Positions 9,397 to 18,917 of a DNA stretch of 33,302 bases are shown here, one piece after another. The notes beneath the pieces are model-generated. The model was not told where the DNA came from. It was given only the letters and a program-made list of their open reading frames with translations, and did no database searches. The stretch is from Rhodospirillales bacterium (GTDB taxonomy: Bacteria > Pseudomonadota > Gammaproteobacteria > Steroidobacterales > JAHEKG01). Position 1 is the stretch's first letter, and the number at the start of each line of letters is the position of its first letter. Location: NCBI GenBank assembly GCA_024638475.1, contig JAHEKG010000008.1, positions 1-33,302 of the forward strand, given 5' to 3'. Position numbers and translations under genes: made by a program.

Positions 9397-10398
9397 CTAC
9401 CCGATCGCCAGCATGGCTTCGACGGAGCGGCGGGCTTGGTCGGCGATGCTGGGGTCTACCTCGACGGGATACTGGTTGAACCGGAGGGCGTCGAGAATCC
9501 TCGGTAAAGTGATGCGTTTCATGTGAGGGCATAAGTTACAAGGCCTAATGAATTCCACGTCGGGGAATTCCACCGCAACGTTATCGCTCATGGAGCATTC
9601 CGTGACCATCACCACCTTTGCGGGGCGGGTTTCCCCGACATGGTTGATCATGCCGGAGGTAGAGCCGACGAAGTCGGCCTCGTCCAGGACATCCGGCGGG
9701 CATTCCGGGTGTGCAATGATATGGATATCGGGGTGGGAGGCCCGATAACCTTTGAGTTCGGCGCCGGTGAAGCGCTCGTGCACCTCGCAGGTGCCGTGCC
9801 ACAAAATCACTTCAACGTCGGTCTGCTGGGCAACGTATTTGCCCAGATAATTATCCGGTAAGAAGATCACTCGATCGGTATTTAACGATTCGACCACTTT
9901 GACGGCGTTCGATGAGGTGCAACACACGTCGGACTCGGCTTTGACGTCGGCGCTGGTATTCACGTAGGTCACGACGGGCACGCCGGGATAACGTTGTTTG
10001 AGCAGGCGGACGTCCTCGCCTGTGATCGATTCGGCAAGCGAACAACCGGCGCGCAGATCGGGGATCAATACGGTCTTGTCCGGATTGAGAATCTTTGCGG
10101 TCTCGGCCATGAAATGCACGCCGCATAACACGATGACGTCGGCATCCACCTCCGCCGCGCGACGGGCGAGGGCTAGCGAGTCGCCGGTAATATCCGCCAC
10201 GCCGTGAAAAATCTCTGGGGTCTGGTAGTTATGCACTAACAAGACCGCGTTGCGCTCTCGCTTGAGCTCGTTGATCGCGGCCACGTAGGGTGCATGCACG
10301 GGCCACTCGATCTCCGGAATCACGGATTTGAGTCGCTCGTAGATCGGCTGGGTGAGCCGCGCTATCTCGGGCGTATATTCTAGGGCTGCTGTCGTCAT
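9397..10398 (-). CDS. nadA: quinolinate synthase
   Basis: [15 protein letters not shown]...[32 protein letters not shown]...[33 protein letters not shown]...[16 protein letters not shown]. Cluster cysteines present. Confidence 0.97.
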   Translation of the reverse strand: MTTAALEYTPEIARLTQPIYERLKSVIPEIEWPVHAPYVAAINELKRERNAVLLVHNYQTPEIFHGVADITGDSLALARRAAEVDADVIVLCGVHFMAETAKILNPDKTVLIPDLRAGCSLAESITGEDVRLLKQRYPGVPVVTYVNTSADVKAESDVCCTSSNAVKVVESLNTDRVIFLPDNYLGKYVAQQTDVEVILWHGTCEVHERFTGAELKGYRASHPDIHIIAHPECPPDVLDEADFVGSTSGMINHVGETRPAKVVMVTECSMSDNVAVEFPDVEFIRPCNLCPHMKRITLPRILDALRFNQYPVEVDPSIADQARRSVEAMLAIG

Positions 10399-10403
10399 AC
10401 ATT

Positions 10404-10423
10404 TATGCTCAAAGTGAGTATTA
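10404..10423. promoter_or_regulatory. candidate NadQ/NrtR-type operator, site 1
   Basis: TATGCTCAAAGTGAGTATTA, with perfect CTCA-aag-TGAG inverted repeat, immediately upstream of nadA; shares TGAGTAT with site 2. Confidence 0.4.
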
Positions 10424-10460
10424 GTAGGGTCTAAAAAAAGCCGGATCACACCGACGGACT

Positions 10461-10480
10461 TATAGTACATATGAGTATAT
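10461..10480. promoter_or_regulatory. candidate NadQ/NrtR-type operator, site 2
   Basis: TATAGTACATATGAGTATAT; aligns with site 1 over TAT..T..A..TGAGTAT, 57 bp away. Confidence 0.35.
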
Positions 10481-10521
10481 CTAATGTCGAGGGTGTAAAC
10501 TGCGCTTTGACCGCCAGGAGG

Positions 10522-11508
10522 TTAATCGGCCCTTGGCCCCGCAAGGGCGCCCACGCCCGGGGCCCGGCGTTCCCGCAATACCTCCCTGCGAAAGCGGAAT
10601 AACTCCGCCGGCCGGCCCCCGGTGCGGTTGTCCAAACGGCCTGTGCCTTCCACCAGTCCACTGCGCTCCACGAGCCGGCGGAAGTTTTGCTTGTGGAGCC
10701 TCAGACCCGAGAGCGCTTCGACGACGTGCTGCAGGCCCATGAGGGTGAAATCGCGCTCGATGAGTTCGAAAACGACGGGGCGATAGCGGAGTTTGCCCCG
10801 AATCCGCCCCAGGCCGGTGGCGAGGATCCGCCGATGGTCATAGGCCATGGGTGCGCCAAACACCGGGCCGCGCGGCTTAGGGTCGCCCAGATCCAACCAG
10901 TACTCGCTGACCAGGCCGGCCTCGTAAAGGAGTTCGTACCGCTCCAACACCTGATAACCGTCCCAGCCGGCGTCGCCGAAGCCGAAGCAGATTTCTACGC
11001 GTTCCCGCCGCTGCCTGCGGTTGGCGCGCCCGTCAGCGCCGATCCATCCCTCGAGGGCCGCCGCCAGCTCCTCGATCGCCTCGGGTTTGCCACCACGCCA
11101 GTCCTCCCAGGGCAAGAAGGCGTAACAGTCTTGCCAGCGTGAATGAGCGACGTCCACCGTGCCTTCCTTGATCAGCGCGAGATAGGCGACAGACAAGACT
11201 CTCGGACCCCCCAGTCGCTCCCGGGGGTCACGGCCCTGATCGGCGAATGTATACAGCTGCTCGACGTAGCCTATATCCGTTTTCGTTTGCCACTGCACCC
11301 AGTTGCGGAGGGCCAGTTCGAGGGTGCGATCTTGGGCCGGGTCGAACGGGCCGGAGGGGAGGGCGGCAAGCCCGCTGCCTTTGATGCCGGGACCAAGGGC
11401 GTCGGGGATTTCGGGCAACTGTTCGGGATCGACGGTCAGTACCCTGGGTTGCTGGTCGCTGACGGCAAGAATTACCGCGTTGAGGCCGACTTCTGTTCGC
11501 GCAGTCAC
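10522..11508 (-). CDS. NAD biosynthesis transcriptional regulator (Nudix-like domain + winged HTH; NadQ/NrtR type)
   Basis: 328 aa; Nudix-like N-terminus (GPFDPAQDRTLELALRNWVQWQTKTDIGYVEQLYTFADQGRDP...RVLSVAYLAL) and C-terminal FTLMGLQHVVEALSGLRLHKQNFRRLVERSGLVEGTGRLDNRTGGRPAELFRFR; directly upstream of nadA-nadB on the same strand. Confidence 0.85.
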   Translation of the reverse strand: MTARTEVGLNAVILAVSDQQPRVLTVDPEQLPEIPDALGPGIKGSGLAALPSGPFDPAQDRTLELALRNWVQWQTKTDIGYVEQLYTFADQGRDPRERLGGPRVLSVAYLALIKEGTVDVAHSRWQDCYAFLPWEDWRGGKPEAIEELAAALEGWIGADGRANRRQRRERVEICFGFGDAGWDGYQVLERYELLYEAGLVSEYWLDLGDPKPRGPVFGAPMAYDHRRILATGLGRIRGKLRYRPVVFELIERDFTLMGLQHVVEALSGLRLHKQNFRRLVERSGLVEGTGRLDNRTGGRPAELFRFRREVLRERRAPGVGALAGPRAD

Positions 11509-11595
11509 GGGGTCTAGTTTGCCAGGGGGGCGGCCGGACTATCTAGGCTTGCCGCATCATGTGCGGGGTCGCGGGTAGCCCGGTGGCGGCACCGG

Positions 11596-12477
11596 TCATT
11601 GTCGAGTGACGCCAGGATCCAAGCGGACGATAAGGCTCGAGGTATCCCAGCGGCCGCCGCCGCGCTCCTGCAGGTCGGCATAATATTGTTGAACGAGTTG
11701 GGTCACGGGAAGTGGAACCTCGTTGCGTTCGGCTTCCTCAAGCACGTAGGTTAGATCCTTACGCATCCAGTCGACCGCAAAGCCAAAATCGAATTCGCCT
11801 CGCAACATCGTTTCGGCGCGATTGTCCATCTGCCAGGATTGGGCCGCCCCTTTGGAGATGACCTTGAGGACTTTGCGCGTATCGAGCCCGGCCGCCGTTG
11901 CGAAGGTCAAGCCCTCGGCTAATGCTTGCAGCAAGCCCGCGATGCAGATCTGATTGACCATTTTCGTGAGCTGACCGCTCCCGGCGGGTCCGATGCGTTC
12001 GGCAACCTGGGCATAGCAGTCGAGTATGGGCCGAATAGTTTCGATCGCTGCCTCATCCCCGCCCAGCATTACTGATAGTTGTCCATTTTCGGCCCCGGCC
12101 TGGCCACCGGAGACCGGCGCGTCAACGAAATGGAAGTGCCGTTGCCCAGCCTCGTTATAGAGGGTTCGGGCGATGCTGGCGGACGTGGTCGTGTGATCGA
12201 CGAAGATGCTTCCCTCACCCATGGCATCGAATGCTCCGTCACTGCCGAGGGTCACTTGCCGCAGGTCGTCGTCATTGCCGACGCAAGCGATGACGATGCT
12301 GGCGCCATGGGCGGCGTCGCGCGGCGTCGCCGCTTGCTTGCCGCCGAACTGCCGCGCGAATTCGGCCGCTTTACTCTGGGTTCGGTTGTAAACTTGGAGG
12401 GGATAGCCGGCGGCCGCGAGATGCCCCGCCATGGGGTAGCCCATGACACCCAGACCCAAGAAAGCAATTTTGGTCAC
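11596..12477 (-). CDS. NAD(P)-dependent oxidoreductase, 3-hydroxyisobutyrate dehydrogenase / 6-phosphogluconate dehydrogenase-like family
   Basis: Likely GTG start at 12477: VTKIAFLGLGVMGYPMAGHLAAAGYPLQVYNRT...FVDAPVSGGQAGAENGQLSVMLGG...GPAGSGQLTKMVNQ...; the 368 aa ORF contains an implausible N-terminal extension. Confidence 0.9.
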   Translation of the reverse strand: MTKIAFLGLGVMGYPMAGHLAAAGYPLQVYNRTQSKAAEFARQFGGKQAATPRDAAHGASIVIACVGNDDDLRQVTLGSDGAFDAMGEGSIFVDHTTTSASIARTLYNEAGQRHFHFVDAPVSGGQAGAENGQLSVMLGGDEAAIETIRPILDCYAQVAERIGPAGSGQLTKMVNQICIAGLLQALAEGLTFATAAGLDTRKVLKVISKGAAQSWQMDNRAETMLRGEFDFGFAVDWMRKDLTYVLEEAERNEVPLPVTQLVQQYYADLQERGGGRWDTSSLIVRLDPGVTRQ

Positions 12478-12682
12478 GTCCGCATTCGCCGCTGCCGCCT
12501 TGTTAGGGGTCCACGGTATCGGCTTAGGCGCTCGCAGCGCAACCTCCGATCGGTCAAGCAGATGATTTTTGGGCAGGCACATGACGACGCTTCCAGCCCG
12601 CGAAATTTCCGGTACACTTGGCGCCCCATCGGGCCCTGCCCAACCTTGTAGCATCAATAACCAGCGGTAACGGAGTCTCCCT

Positions 12683-14236
12683 ATGCGCATTGGGGTACCC
12701 AAGGAAGTCCATCACGGTGAAAAGAGGGTCGCAACGACCCCGGACGTGGTTGCGGACCTGCAGAAGCTAGGCTTCGACGTAAGCGTGGAGGCCGGCGCTG
12801 GTATCGCCGCGAGCTTCGCCGATAAGGCTTACGAGGAGGCGGGGGCGCAAGTAGTCGCCGCCGTAGATGAGCTTTACGCAGGCGCCGACATCATCCTGAA
12901 GGTTCGCCCACCCGAAGCGCATCCGGCAGCCCGGTGTGACGAGATTGAGTTGCTGCGGGCCGGTCAGGTGCTCATTGCCTTCCTCTGGCCCGCGCAGCAC
13001 CCGGAGATGTTGGAGAAATTGCGGGCGCAGGGGGTCACGGCTTTAGCCGTAGACAGTGTGCCGCGGATCAGTCGCGCGCAAAAAGTGGATGCCTTGAGTT
13101 CCATGGCCAACATCGCGGGTTATCGCGCCGTGGTCGAGGCCGCGCAGCATTTCGGGCGTTTCTTCACCGGGCAGATTACGGCAGCGGGTAAGATTCCGCC
13201 GGCAAAAGTTTTGGTCATCGGTGCAGGCGTGGCGGGATTATCGGCCATCGGCGCTGCCAAGAGTATGGGAGGCATTGTCCGCGCGTTCGATACCCGGCCG
13301 GAAGTCAAAGAGCAGGTCGAGAGCATGGACGCCGAGTTCCTCGAGCTTGATTTCGAGGAGGAAGGCGGCGGCGAGGGCGGCTACGCCAAGGTCATGAGCG
13401 AGGCGTTTATTGCCGCCGAGATGGCCCTGTTTGCGGAGCAGGCCAAGGACGTCGATATCATCATTACAACCGCGCTAATCCCCGGTAAGCCGGCCCCCAA
13501 GCTCATCACGGCGGATATGGTGGCTTCCATGAAACGCGGTAGTGTGGTGGTGGACCTGGCGGCGGAGCAGGGCGGTAATTGCGAGTTGACGCAAGCCGAT
13601 CGAGTGGTGGATGCCGATGGTGTCAGCATCATCGGTTACACGGATTTGCCAAGCCGTTTGGCCGCCCAATCCAGCCAGTTGTATGGCACCAATCTGCGTC
13701 ACTTGCTGAGTGACATGTGTCCTGAAAAGGACGGCATCGTTCACGTTGATATGGACGATGAGGTCGTACGTGGCGCGACCGTCGTAAAGGATAACGAAAT
13801 AACTTGGCCGCCCCCGGCGCCAAAACTTTCTGTTGCGCCCACGCCCGCACCCGCCGAAACGCCTGCCGTACCCGCAGCGGAACTGGAGCGGCCTAGTGTT
13901 TGGGGTCCTGTGCTCGCGCTCGGTGTGGGGGGGCTGGCCTTAGCGGGGCTTGGAGCCGTCGCGCCGCAGTCCTTCATGACCCACCTGACCGTGTTCGTAT
14001 TGGCCTGTTTCGTGGGCTATATGGTGATTTGGAATGTGAAGCCAGCGCTGCATACGCCATTGATGAGCGTTACGAATGCCATCTCGAGCATCATCATTAT
14101 CGGCGCCATATTGCAGATCAGCGCACCCACCGAAATCATCAAGTGGCTAGCGACCCTCGCTGTACTCATTACGAGTGTGAACATCGCCGGCGGTTTTGCC
14201 GTAACCCGGCGCATGCTCGACATGTTTAGAAAGTAA
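12683..14236 (+). CDS. pntA: NAD(P) transhydrogenase subunit alpha (Re/Si-specific), fused dI + membrane domain
   Basis: [40 protein letters not shown]...[51 protein letters not shown]-terminal transmembrane segments. Confidence 0.97.
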   Translation: MRIGVPKEVHHGEKRVATTPDVVADLQKLGFDVSVEAGAGIAASFADKAYEEAGAQVVAAVDELYAGADIILKVRPPEAHPAARCDEIELLRAGQVLIAFLWPAQHPEMLEKLRAQGVTALAVDSVPRISRAQKVDALSSMANIAGYRAVVEAAQHFGRFFTGQITAAGKIPPAKVLVIGAGVAGLSAIGAAKSMGGIVRAFDTRPEVKEQVESMDAEFLELDFEEEGGGEGGYAKVMSEAFIAAEMALFAEQAKDVDIIITTALIPGKPAPKLITADMVASMKRGSVVVDLAAEQGGNCELTQADRVVDADGVSIIGYTDLPSRLAAQSSQLYGTNLRHLLSDMCPEKDGIVHVDMDDEVVRGATVVKDNEITWPPPAPKLSVAPTPAPAETPAVPAAELERPSVWGPVLALGVGGLALAGLGAVAPQSFMTHLTVFVLACFVGYMVIWNVKPALHTPLMSVTNAISSIIIIGAILQISAPTEIIKWLATLAVLITSVNIAGGFAVTRRMLDMFRK

Positions 14237-14247
14237 GGATCGCGATC

Positions 14248-15639
14248 ATGACCTCTGGCATTGTCACGGCGGCGTATATTGGGGCGACCATTCTTTTCAT
14301 ACTCGCCCTGGGTGGGCTGAGTAATCAAGAAACCGCGCGCCGCGGTAACCTCTACGGCATCATCGGTATGGCACTGGCATTGCTGGTTGCGATGAGCGCG
14401 GCAGTGACGGCCAATTTCACGCTACTGCTAGTTGCCTTGGCGGTCGGTGGTGCCGTGGGCCTGGTGCTGGCCCGCCGAGTGCAGATGACCCAAATGCCGG
14501 AACTGGTCGCTATTTTGCATAGTCTCGTCGGGCTTGCGGCTGTGCTGGTGGGTTTCGCTAATTTCATGGACCCGAACATCCACCATCAGGGTGTCGAGTT
14601 GACGATTCACCATATAGAGACCTACCTAGGGATCTTGATAGGCGCGGTGACGTTTTCAGGGTCGGTCATTGCGTTCGGCAAACTCAGCGGCAAGATTGGC
14701 GGCAAACCGATGTTGTTACCGGCGCGGCACTGGCTAAACTTGAGCCTACTCATCGCGGCGATCGTCGTCGGTGCGCTGTTCGTGGAGGAGTCGGCCGAGG
14801 GCGCGGGCATGACACCGTTACTGATCATGACGGGTATTGCGTTGCTGTTCGGTATTCATATGGTGATGGCGATCGGCGGGGCAGACATGCCGGTGGTCGT
14901 GTCGATGCTCAATAGTTACTCCGGTTGGGCCGCATCCGCTACGGGATTTATGCTCAGTAACGATTTGCTGATTGTCACCGGCGCGTTAGTGGGCTCCAGC
15001 GGCGCAATCCTGAGCTACATTATGTGCCGTGCGATGAATCGCAAGTTCTTGGCTGTTATCGCGGGCGGATTCGGTACCTCCGGAGGAAGCGTTGCGGGTG
15101 GGGAGGGCGAGCAAGGCGAAGTCGTAGCCATCGAACCATTGGAAGTCGCCGAGCTACTGGCGGATGCTAAAGAAGTCATGATCATTCCTGGCTACGGCAT
15201 GGCCGTCGCTCAGGCGCAACACATGGTCTACGAGATTACGAAGACGCTGAAGGATAAAGGCGTCAATGTCCGTTTCGGCATTCATCCGGTAGCCGGCCGC
15301 ATGCCGGGACACATGAATGTCCTATTAGCGGAGGCCAAGGTACCGTACGACATCGTTTTCGAAATGGACGAGATCAACGATGATTTTCCCGAGGTCGACG
15401 TATCCGTCGTCATCGGCGCCAACGACATCGTCAATCCGTCGGCTCAAGAGGAACCGGACAGCCCTATCGCCGGCATGCCGGTGTTGGAAGTTTGGAAAGG
15501 CAATATCACCATTGTTCTGAAACGGAGTATGGCGACCGGATACGCGGGCGTGCAAAATCCTTTGTTCTTCAAGGACAACACGCGCATGTTGTTTGGTGAT
15601 GCCCACGATACTTTGTCTGCGGTACACCAGGCGTTGTAG
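14248..15639 (+). CDS. pntB: NAD(P) transhydrogenase subunit beta
   Basis: 463 aa; membrane domain followed by d[93 protein letters not shown]. Confidence 0.97.
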   Translation: MTSGIVTAAYIGATILFILALGGLSNQETARRGNLYGIIGMALALLVAMSAAVTANFTLLLVALAVGGAVGLVLARRVQMTQMPELVAILHSLVGLAAVLVGFANFMDPNIHHQGVELTIHHIETYLGILIGAVTFSGSVIAFGKLSGKIGGKPMLLPARHWLNLSLLIAAIVVGALFVEESAEGAGMTPLLIMTGIALLFGIHMVMAIGGADMPVVVSMLNSYSGWAASATGFMLSNDLLIVTGALVGSSGAILSYIMCRAMNRKFLAVIAGGFGTSGGSVAGGEGEQGEVVAIEPLEVAELLADAKEVMIIPGYGMAVAQAQHMVYEITKTLKDKGVNVRFGIHPVAGRMPGHMNVLLAEAKVPYDIVFEMDEINDDFPEVDVSVVIGANDIVNPSAQEEPDSPIAGMPVLEVWKGNITIVLKRSMATGYAGVQNPLFFKDNTRMLFGDAHDTLSAVHQAL

Positions 15640-15670
15640 CGACTAGCCCGGCGTCGCCGGCCTAGTCGCT
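15638..15670. repeat. imperfect inverted repeat at the 3' end of pntB (possible transcriptional stop/processing hairpin)
   Basis: AGCGACTAG ... CTAGTCGCT (9 bp perfect), one C/C mismatch, then CCGGC gtc GCCGG inner stem. No T-run directly follows. Confidence 0.55.
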
Positions 15671-15681
15671 ATCACGGCGAT

Positions 15682-16023
15682 TTAATTTTTCGCAATTTGC
15701 TCAGAGGTTTCGCGAACCAGCCTGCGCTTGGCCGATTTGTCCCAAGTCCCTTCCGTCGTCACTAAATCCAGCACGGTGCGACCCTTGGCTTTGCAGTAGG
15801 CGCTGATCTTCTGCGTATTGCCGTCCGTATTGACGGTGACGGACAACCAGAAATCGTAGGTGCTGCCGCGGCGTTTCAGGTCCGACAAGCGCACGTCCGC
15901 TTCACCCACCGCTTCCATGGCGGCAGTGCGGCAGGCTTCTAGGGATTTGTCGTGAGGAGCGGCTTGGGCCGAACATACGCCTAGTGCCAGGATCAGGCTG
16001 CTTGCGGCTTTCAAAATCTTCAT
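15682..16023 (-). CDS. small secreted protein of unknown function
   Basis: 113 aa with signal peptide MKILKAASSLILALGVCSAQAAP; convergent with pntB. Confidence 0.7.
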   Translation of the reverse strand: MKILKAASSLILALGVCSAQAAPHDKSLEACRTAAMEAVGEADVRLSDLKRRGSTYDFWLSVTVNTDGNTQKISAYCKAKGRTVLDLVTTEGTWDKSAKRRLVRETSEQIAKN

Positions 16024-16049
16024 CTGCAGGTCTCCGTAAGGGTAAGCAA

Positions 16050-16064
16050 ATTGGGTTACCCAAT
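16050..16064. repeat. 15-bp palindrome upstream of the small secreted protein
   Basis: ATTGGGT-T-ACCCAAT, 7-bp perfect arms, 27 bp upstream of the start codon. Confidence 0.4.
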
Positions 16065-16123
16065 AGCTTTCGTTACCGGCGGAGAATCGGATTCAATTTT
16101 CTTGGCCGCGGGCCCAGGCTCAG

Positions 16124-17152
16124 TTATTTAACATAAGGCATCACGTCCCGCGCGAAGTGCTCCGCCTGGTTCACGGACGCCGTGATCCGCTCACCGTGGG
16201 GGTGGTCCACATCGGATCCGCCGAGAATATAGACGTGATCCAGTCCTAGTTCGATGAGCGCGGAGAGCCTCTCCCGGCACTTGCCCGGGGGGCCGGCGAT
16301 CGTAAACCAGTCGACAAACTCCTCGTCTACCAGGTCCAGGTGGCTGCCCTGGTTCTGCGCGTGCCGCTGCATGTCGTACTCGGTCTTGAGCTTTATGGCG
16401 AGCGGCTTTAACTCGGGCGGCAGGTGATCCACCGGCGCGTGCTTCATGCCGGCGAAGTGGGCGACCAGTCCGGCGATGGTTCGCGCCAGCGTCAGCGCCC
16501 TTTTTTCATCCGGATCGCAAACCAGGTTGATGTAGGCGCCGACCTGGATGGAGTCGCGACGCCGGCCCGTTTCGGCCAAACGTGCATGGAGCGTGTCGAG
16601 TGCCCACTTGACCTGACTCGCCGCGCTGCCTACCGCGAAACTGACCCGGTCGGCCACATCGGCGGCCATGCGAATGGTCTTCGGCCCCGTGCAGGCCACA
16701 TCCACCGGTACGGGTGGGATGACCTCGGGGTCGATCCAACGCATCCGCGAAGGGTAGCCGTCGAGGTCGACGACTTCGCCCCGCACATAGGCCTGAATCG
16801 CGGTGATGCACTCGCGCAGCTCCTTGGTGTTGGCCTGCCGTCGACCGATATGCGCAGCCGCGGAGTCGCCCCGGCCGATGCCGCAAATGGCCCGGCCACC
16901 GGATTCCGCCTGTAGGGTCGCGATTGCGGAAGCCGTCACCGCCGCCACGCGGGTGACCGGGTTGGTGACGCCGGTGCCGAGCTTGAGTGTGCTGGTCGCC
17001 GCGGCCGCTAGGCTGAGCTGCCCGTAGGGGTCGGAACTCAGGTTCTGGGTGTCGGGAGTGACTAAGACGTTGAAGCCCATGTCTTCTACCCGGCGTGCCA
17101 GCTTGGCGGTGTAGCCAGGCGACGGCTCAAAGACCATTCCGAATTCAGTCAT
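16124..17152 (-). CDS. LLM-class (luciferase-like) F420-dependent oxidoreductase
   Basis: 342 aa; MTEFGMVFEPSPGYTAKLARRVEDMGFNVLVTPDTQNL...LKLGTGVTNPVTRVAAVTASAIATLQAESGGRAICGIGRGDSAAAHIG; divergent from the F420 biosynthesis genes. Confidence 0.85.
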   Translation of the reverse strand: MTEFGMVFEPSPGYTAKLARRVEDMGFNVLVTPDTQNLSSDPYGQLSLAAAATSTLKLGTGVTNPVTRVAAVTASAIATLQAESGGRAICGIGRGDSAAAHIGRRQANTKELRECITAIQAYVRGEVVDLDGYPSRMRWIDPEVIPPVPVDVACTGPKTIRMAADVADRVSFAVGSAASQVKWALDTLHARLAETGRRRDSIQVGAYINLVCDPDEKRALTLARTIAGLVAHFAGMKHAPVDHLPPELKPLAIKLKTEYDMQRHAQNQGSHLDLVDEEFVDWFTIAGPPGKCRERLSALIELGLDHVYILGGSDVDHPHGERITASVNQAEHFARDVMPYVK

Positions 17153-17236
17153 GCCGGTGGATATTGCGTAAAGGGGGGTGGATCGCCATGATAAAAGTCA
17201 GCCTATTCGTTGCGACAGCTTGCCGAGTACCGATCC

Positions 17237-18244
17237 ATGATAGACGAGGTTAAAGACGGCGTCGCCCCGTTTGGCAAGCCACCCCGGGTAGTCGCCTTAT
17301 CGGGGGGCGTGGGCGGTGCCAAGCTTGCACTCGGCTTGGCGCGTACGCTACCCGGGCATGAACTCATGGTCGTCGCCAACACGGCCGATGACTTCCATCA
17401 CCTGGGTTTGCGGGTCTCACCGGACATCGACACGCTGCTCTACACCCTAGCCGACTTGAATAACCCGGATACAGGGTGGGGGCAGCGCAATGAGACCTGG
17501 TCTTTCATGGATGCCTTGACGACGCTGCGCCCGGACAGCCGTTGGTTCAACCTCGGCGACCGCGATCTGGCTACCCACCTGGTGCGAACAGCGCAGTTGG
17601 AGCAAGGCGTTGCCTTGAGCAACGTGACCCGATTCCTCGCGGAGGCCTTCGGGATCACTGTTCAGGTGGTACCGATGTGCGACGAGCCCGTCGCGACGCG
17701 GGTCCAAGTCGAGCTGGACGGGGAGCAAGTCTGGTTGCCTTTCCAAGAATATTTCGTGAAGTGGAAGACCGAGCCGCCGGTAGCAAGGGTGGACTATGTC
17801 GGCGCCGAGTACGCAACGGTACCCGCACCGGTGCGTACGGCGTTGGCGGGCGAGCACCTCGACGCGGTGGTGATCTGCCCCTCCAACCCGTACCTCAGCA
17901 TCGACCCGATTCTGGCCGTGAGTGGTATGCGGGAGTTGATCGGCAATGCCCGCGCCCCCGTTGTCGCGGTTTCGCCCCTGGTGGCGGGGCGTGCCATCAA
18001 GGGACCCACGGCCAAAATGATGACCGAAATGGGGTTGAGCCCGGATGCACGGCGCATCGCCGAGCACTATGGGGGTATCATTGACGGATTCGTTCTCGAC
18101 AACGCCGCCGAAGGCGAACGACGCGACATCGAAGCCATGGGTATCAAGGTCATCCTCACCAACACGATCATGAAATCGCTACAAGACCGCATCGCCTTAG
18201 CGGGAACCGTGTTGCGGTTTGCGCGGGCACTGGCCGATGCATAA
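17237..18244 (+). CDS. cofD: 2-phospho-L-lactate transferase (F420 biosynthesis)
   Basis: PRVVALSGGVGGAKLALGLARTLPGHELMVVANTADDFHHLGLRVSPDIDTLLYTLADLNNPDTGWGQRNETW...; CofD/FbiA hallmark sequence. Confidence 0.95.
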   Translation: MIDEVKDGVAPFGKPPRVVALSGGVGGAKLALGLARTLPGHELMVVANTADDFHHLGLRVSPDIDTLLYTLADLNNPDTGWGQRNETWSFMDALTTLRPDSRWFNLGDRDLATHLVRTAQLEQGVALSNVTRFLAEAFGITVQVVPMCDEPVATRVQVELDGEQVWLPFQEYFVKWKTEPPVARVDYVGAEYATVPAPVRTALAGEHLDAVVICPSNPYLSIDPILAVSGMRELIGNARAPVVAVSPLVAGRAIKGPTAKMMTEMGLSPDARRIAEHYGGIIDGFVLDNAAEGERRDIEAMGIKVILTNTIMKSLQDRIALAGTVLRFARALADA

Positions 18245-18917
18245 CGGGCGGCCCGCTGTGCAGGTACTGGTGCCGGTCAAACCGCTAACGGATTCGAAGC
18301 TGCGCCTAGCAACGCTGCTAACGCCTGCGGAGCGTGCGGAGTTCACCTTGCGGATGCTCGAGGATGTGCTTGCCAATCTCGCCGGGACACCGACCATTGC
18401 GAACGTTGCAGTCGTCAGCAGCGACCCGGATATATTGCATCTCGCGAGCCAGCGCGACGCCCGGGTCATTGTGGAAGCGGCCGCCTCCCCGCCGAGCGAC
18501 GATGCGCTCAATGAGGCGTTGGCGTTCGCCGCGGGCCAGCTGCCCGGCGCGACGCCGCTGATGGTGGTGCCGGGCGATGTGCCGCTGGTCGATTCCACCA
18601 CCTATGCGGCGGCTATCGAGGCCTGGCCGGATGGTATCGGTGCTGTCAGATCCCAGGATGGTGGTACGAACGCCCTATTGAGCCCACAGCCCGGGGCCAT
18701 CCCGTATCGTTTCGGGGCCGACAGTCTCGAATTGCATCGCGCAGCGGCGGAAGCCAGGCAGCTACCCTTCCACATCATGGAATATCCGCTGTGGGCAAGG
18801 GATATCGACTCGCCGGACGACCTCGTTTGGCTCGCTCAACACGGCAGGCGTTGCAGTAGCGCTGAGTTCGCCGAGCAACTGCTGGTTGCCAAGGACATCC
18901 TGAAGCGCAGCGCATGA
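18237..18917 (+). CDS. cofC: 2-phospho-L-lactate / phosphoenolpyruvate / 3-phosphoglycerate guanylyltransferase (F420 biosynthesis)
   Basis: VQVLVPVKPLTDSKLRLATLLTPAERAEFTLRMLEDVLANL...TPLMVVPGDVPLVDSTTYAAAI...FGADSLELHRAAAEA...DIDSPDDLVWL; overlaps cofD stop and cofG start. Confidence 0.92.
   Translation: MHNGRPAVQVLVPVKPLTDSKLRLATLLTPAERAEFTLRMLEDVLANLAGTPTIANVAVVSSDPDILHLASQRDARVIVEAAASPPSDDALNEALAFAAGQLPGATPLMVVPGDVPLVDSTTYAAAIEAWPDGIGAVRSQDGGTNALLSPQPGAIPYRFGADSLELHRAAAEARQLPFHIMEYPLWARDIDSPDDLVWLAQHGRRCSSAEFAEQLLVAKDILKRSA

Noticed and set aside
17447-18084. Antisense and alternate-frame ORFs of 180-206 aa inside cofD
   Set aside because: Low-complexity Arg/Gly/His-rich translations overlapping a well-supported cofD.
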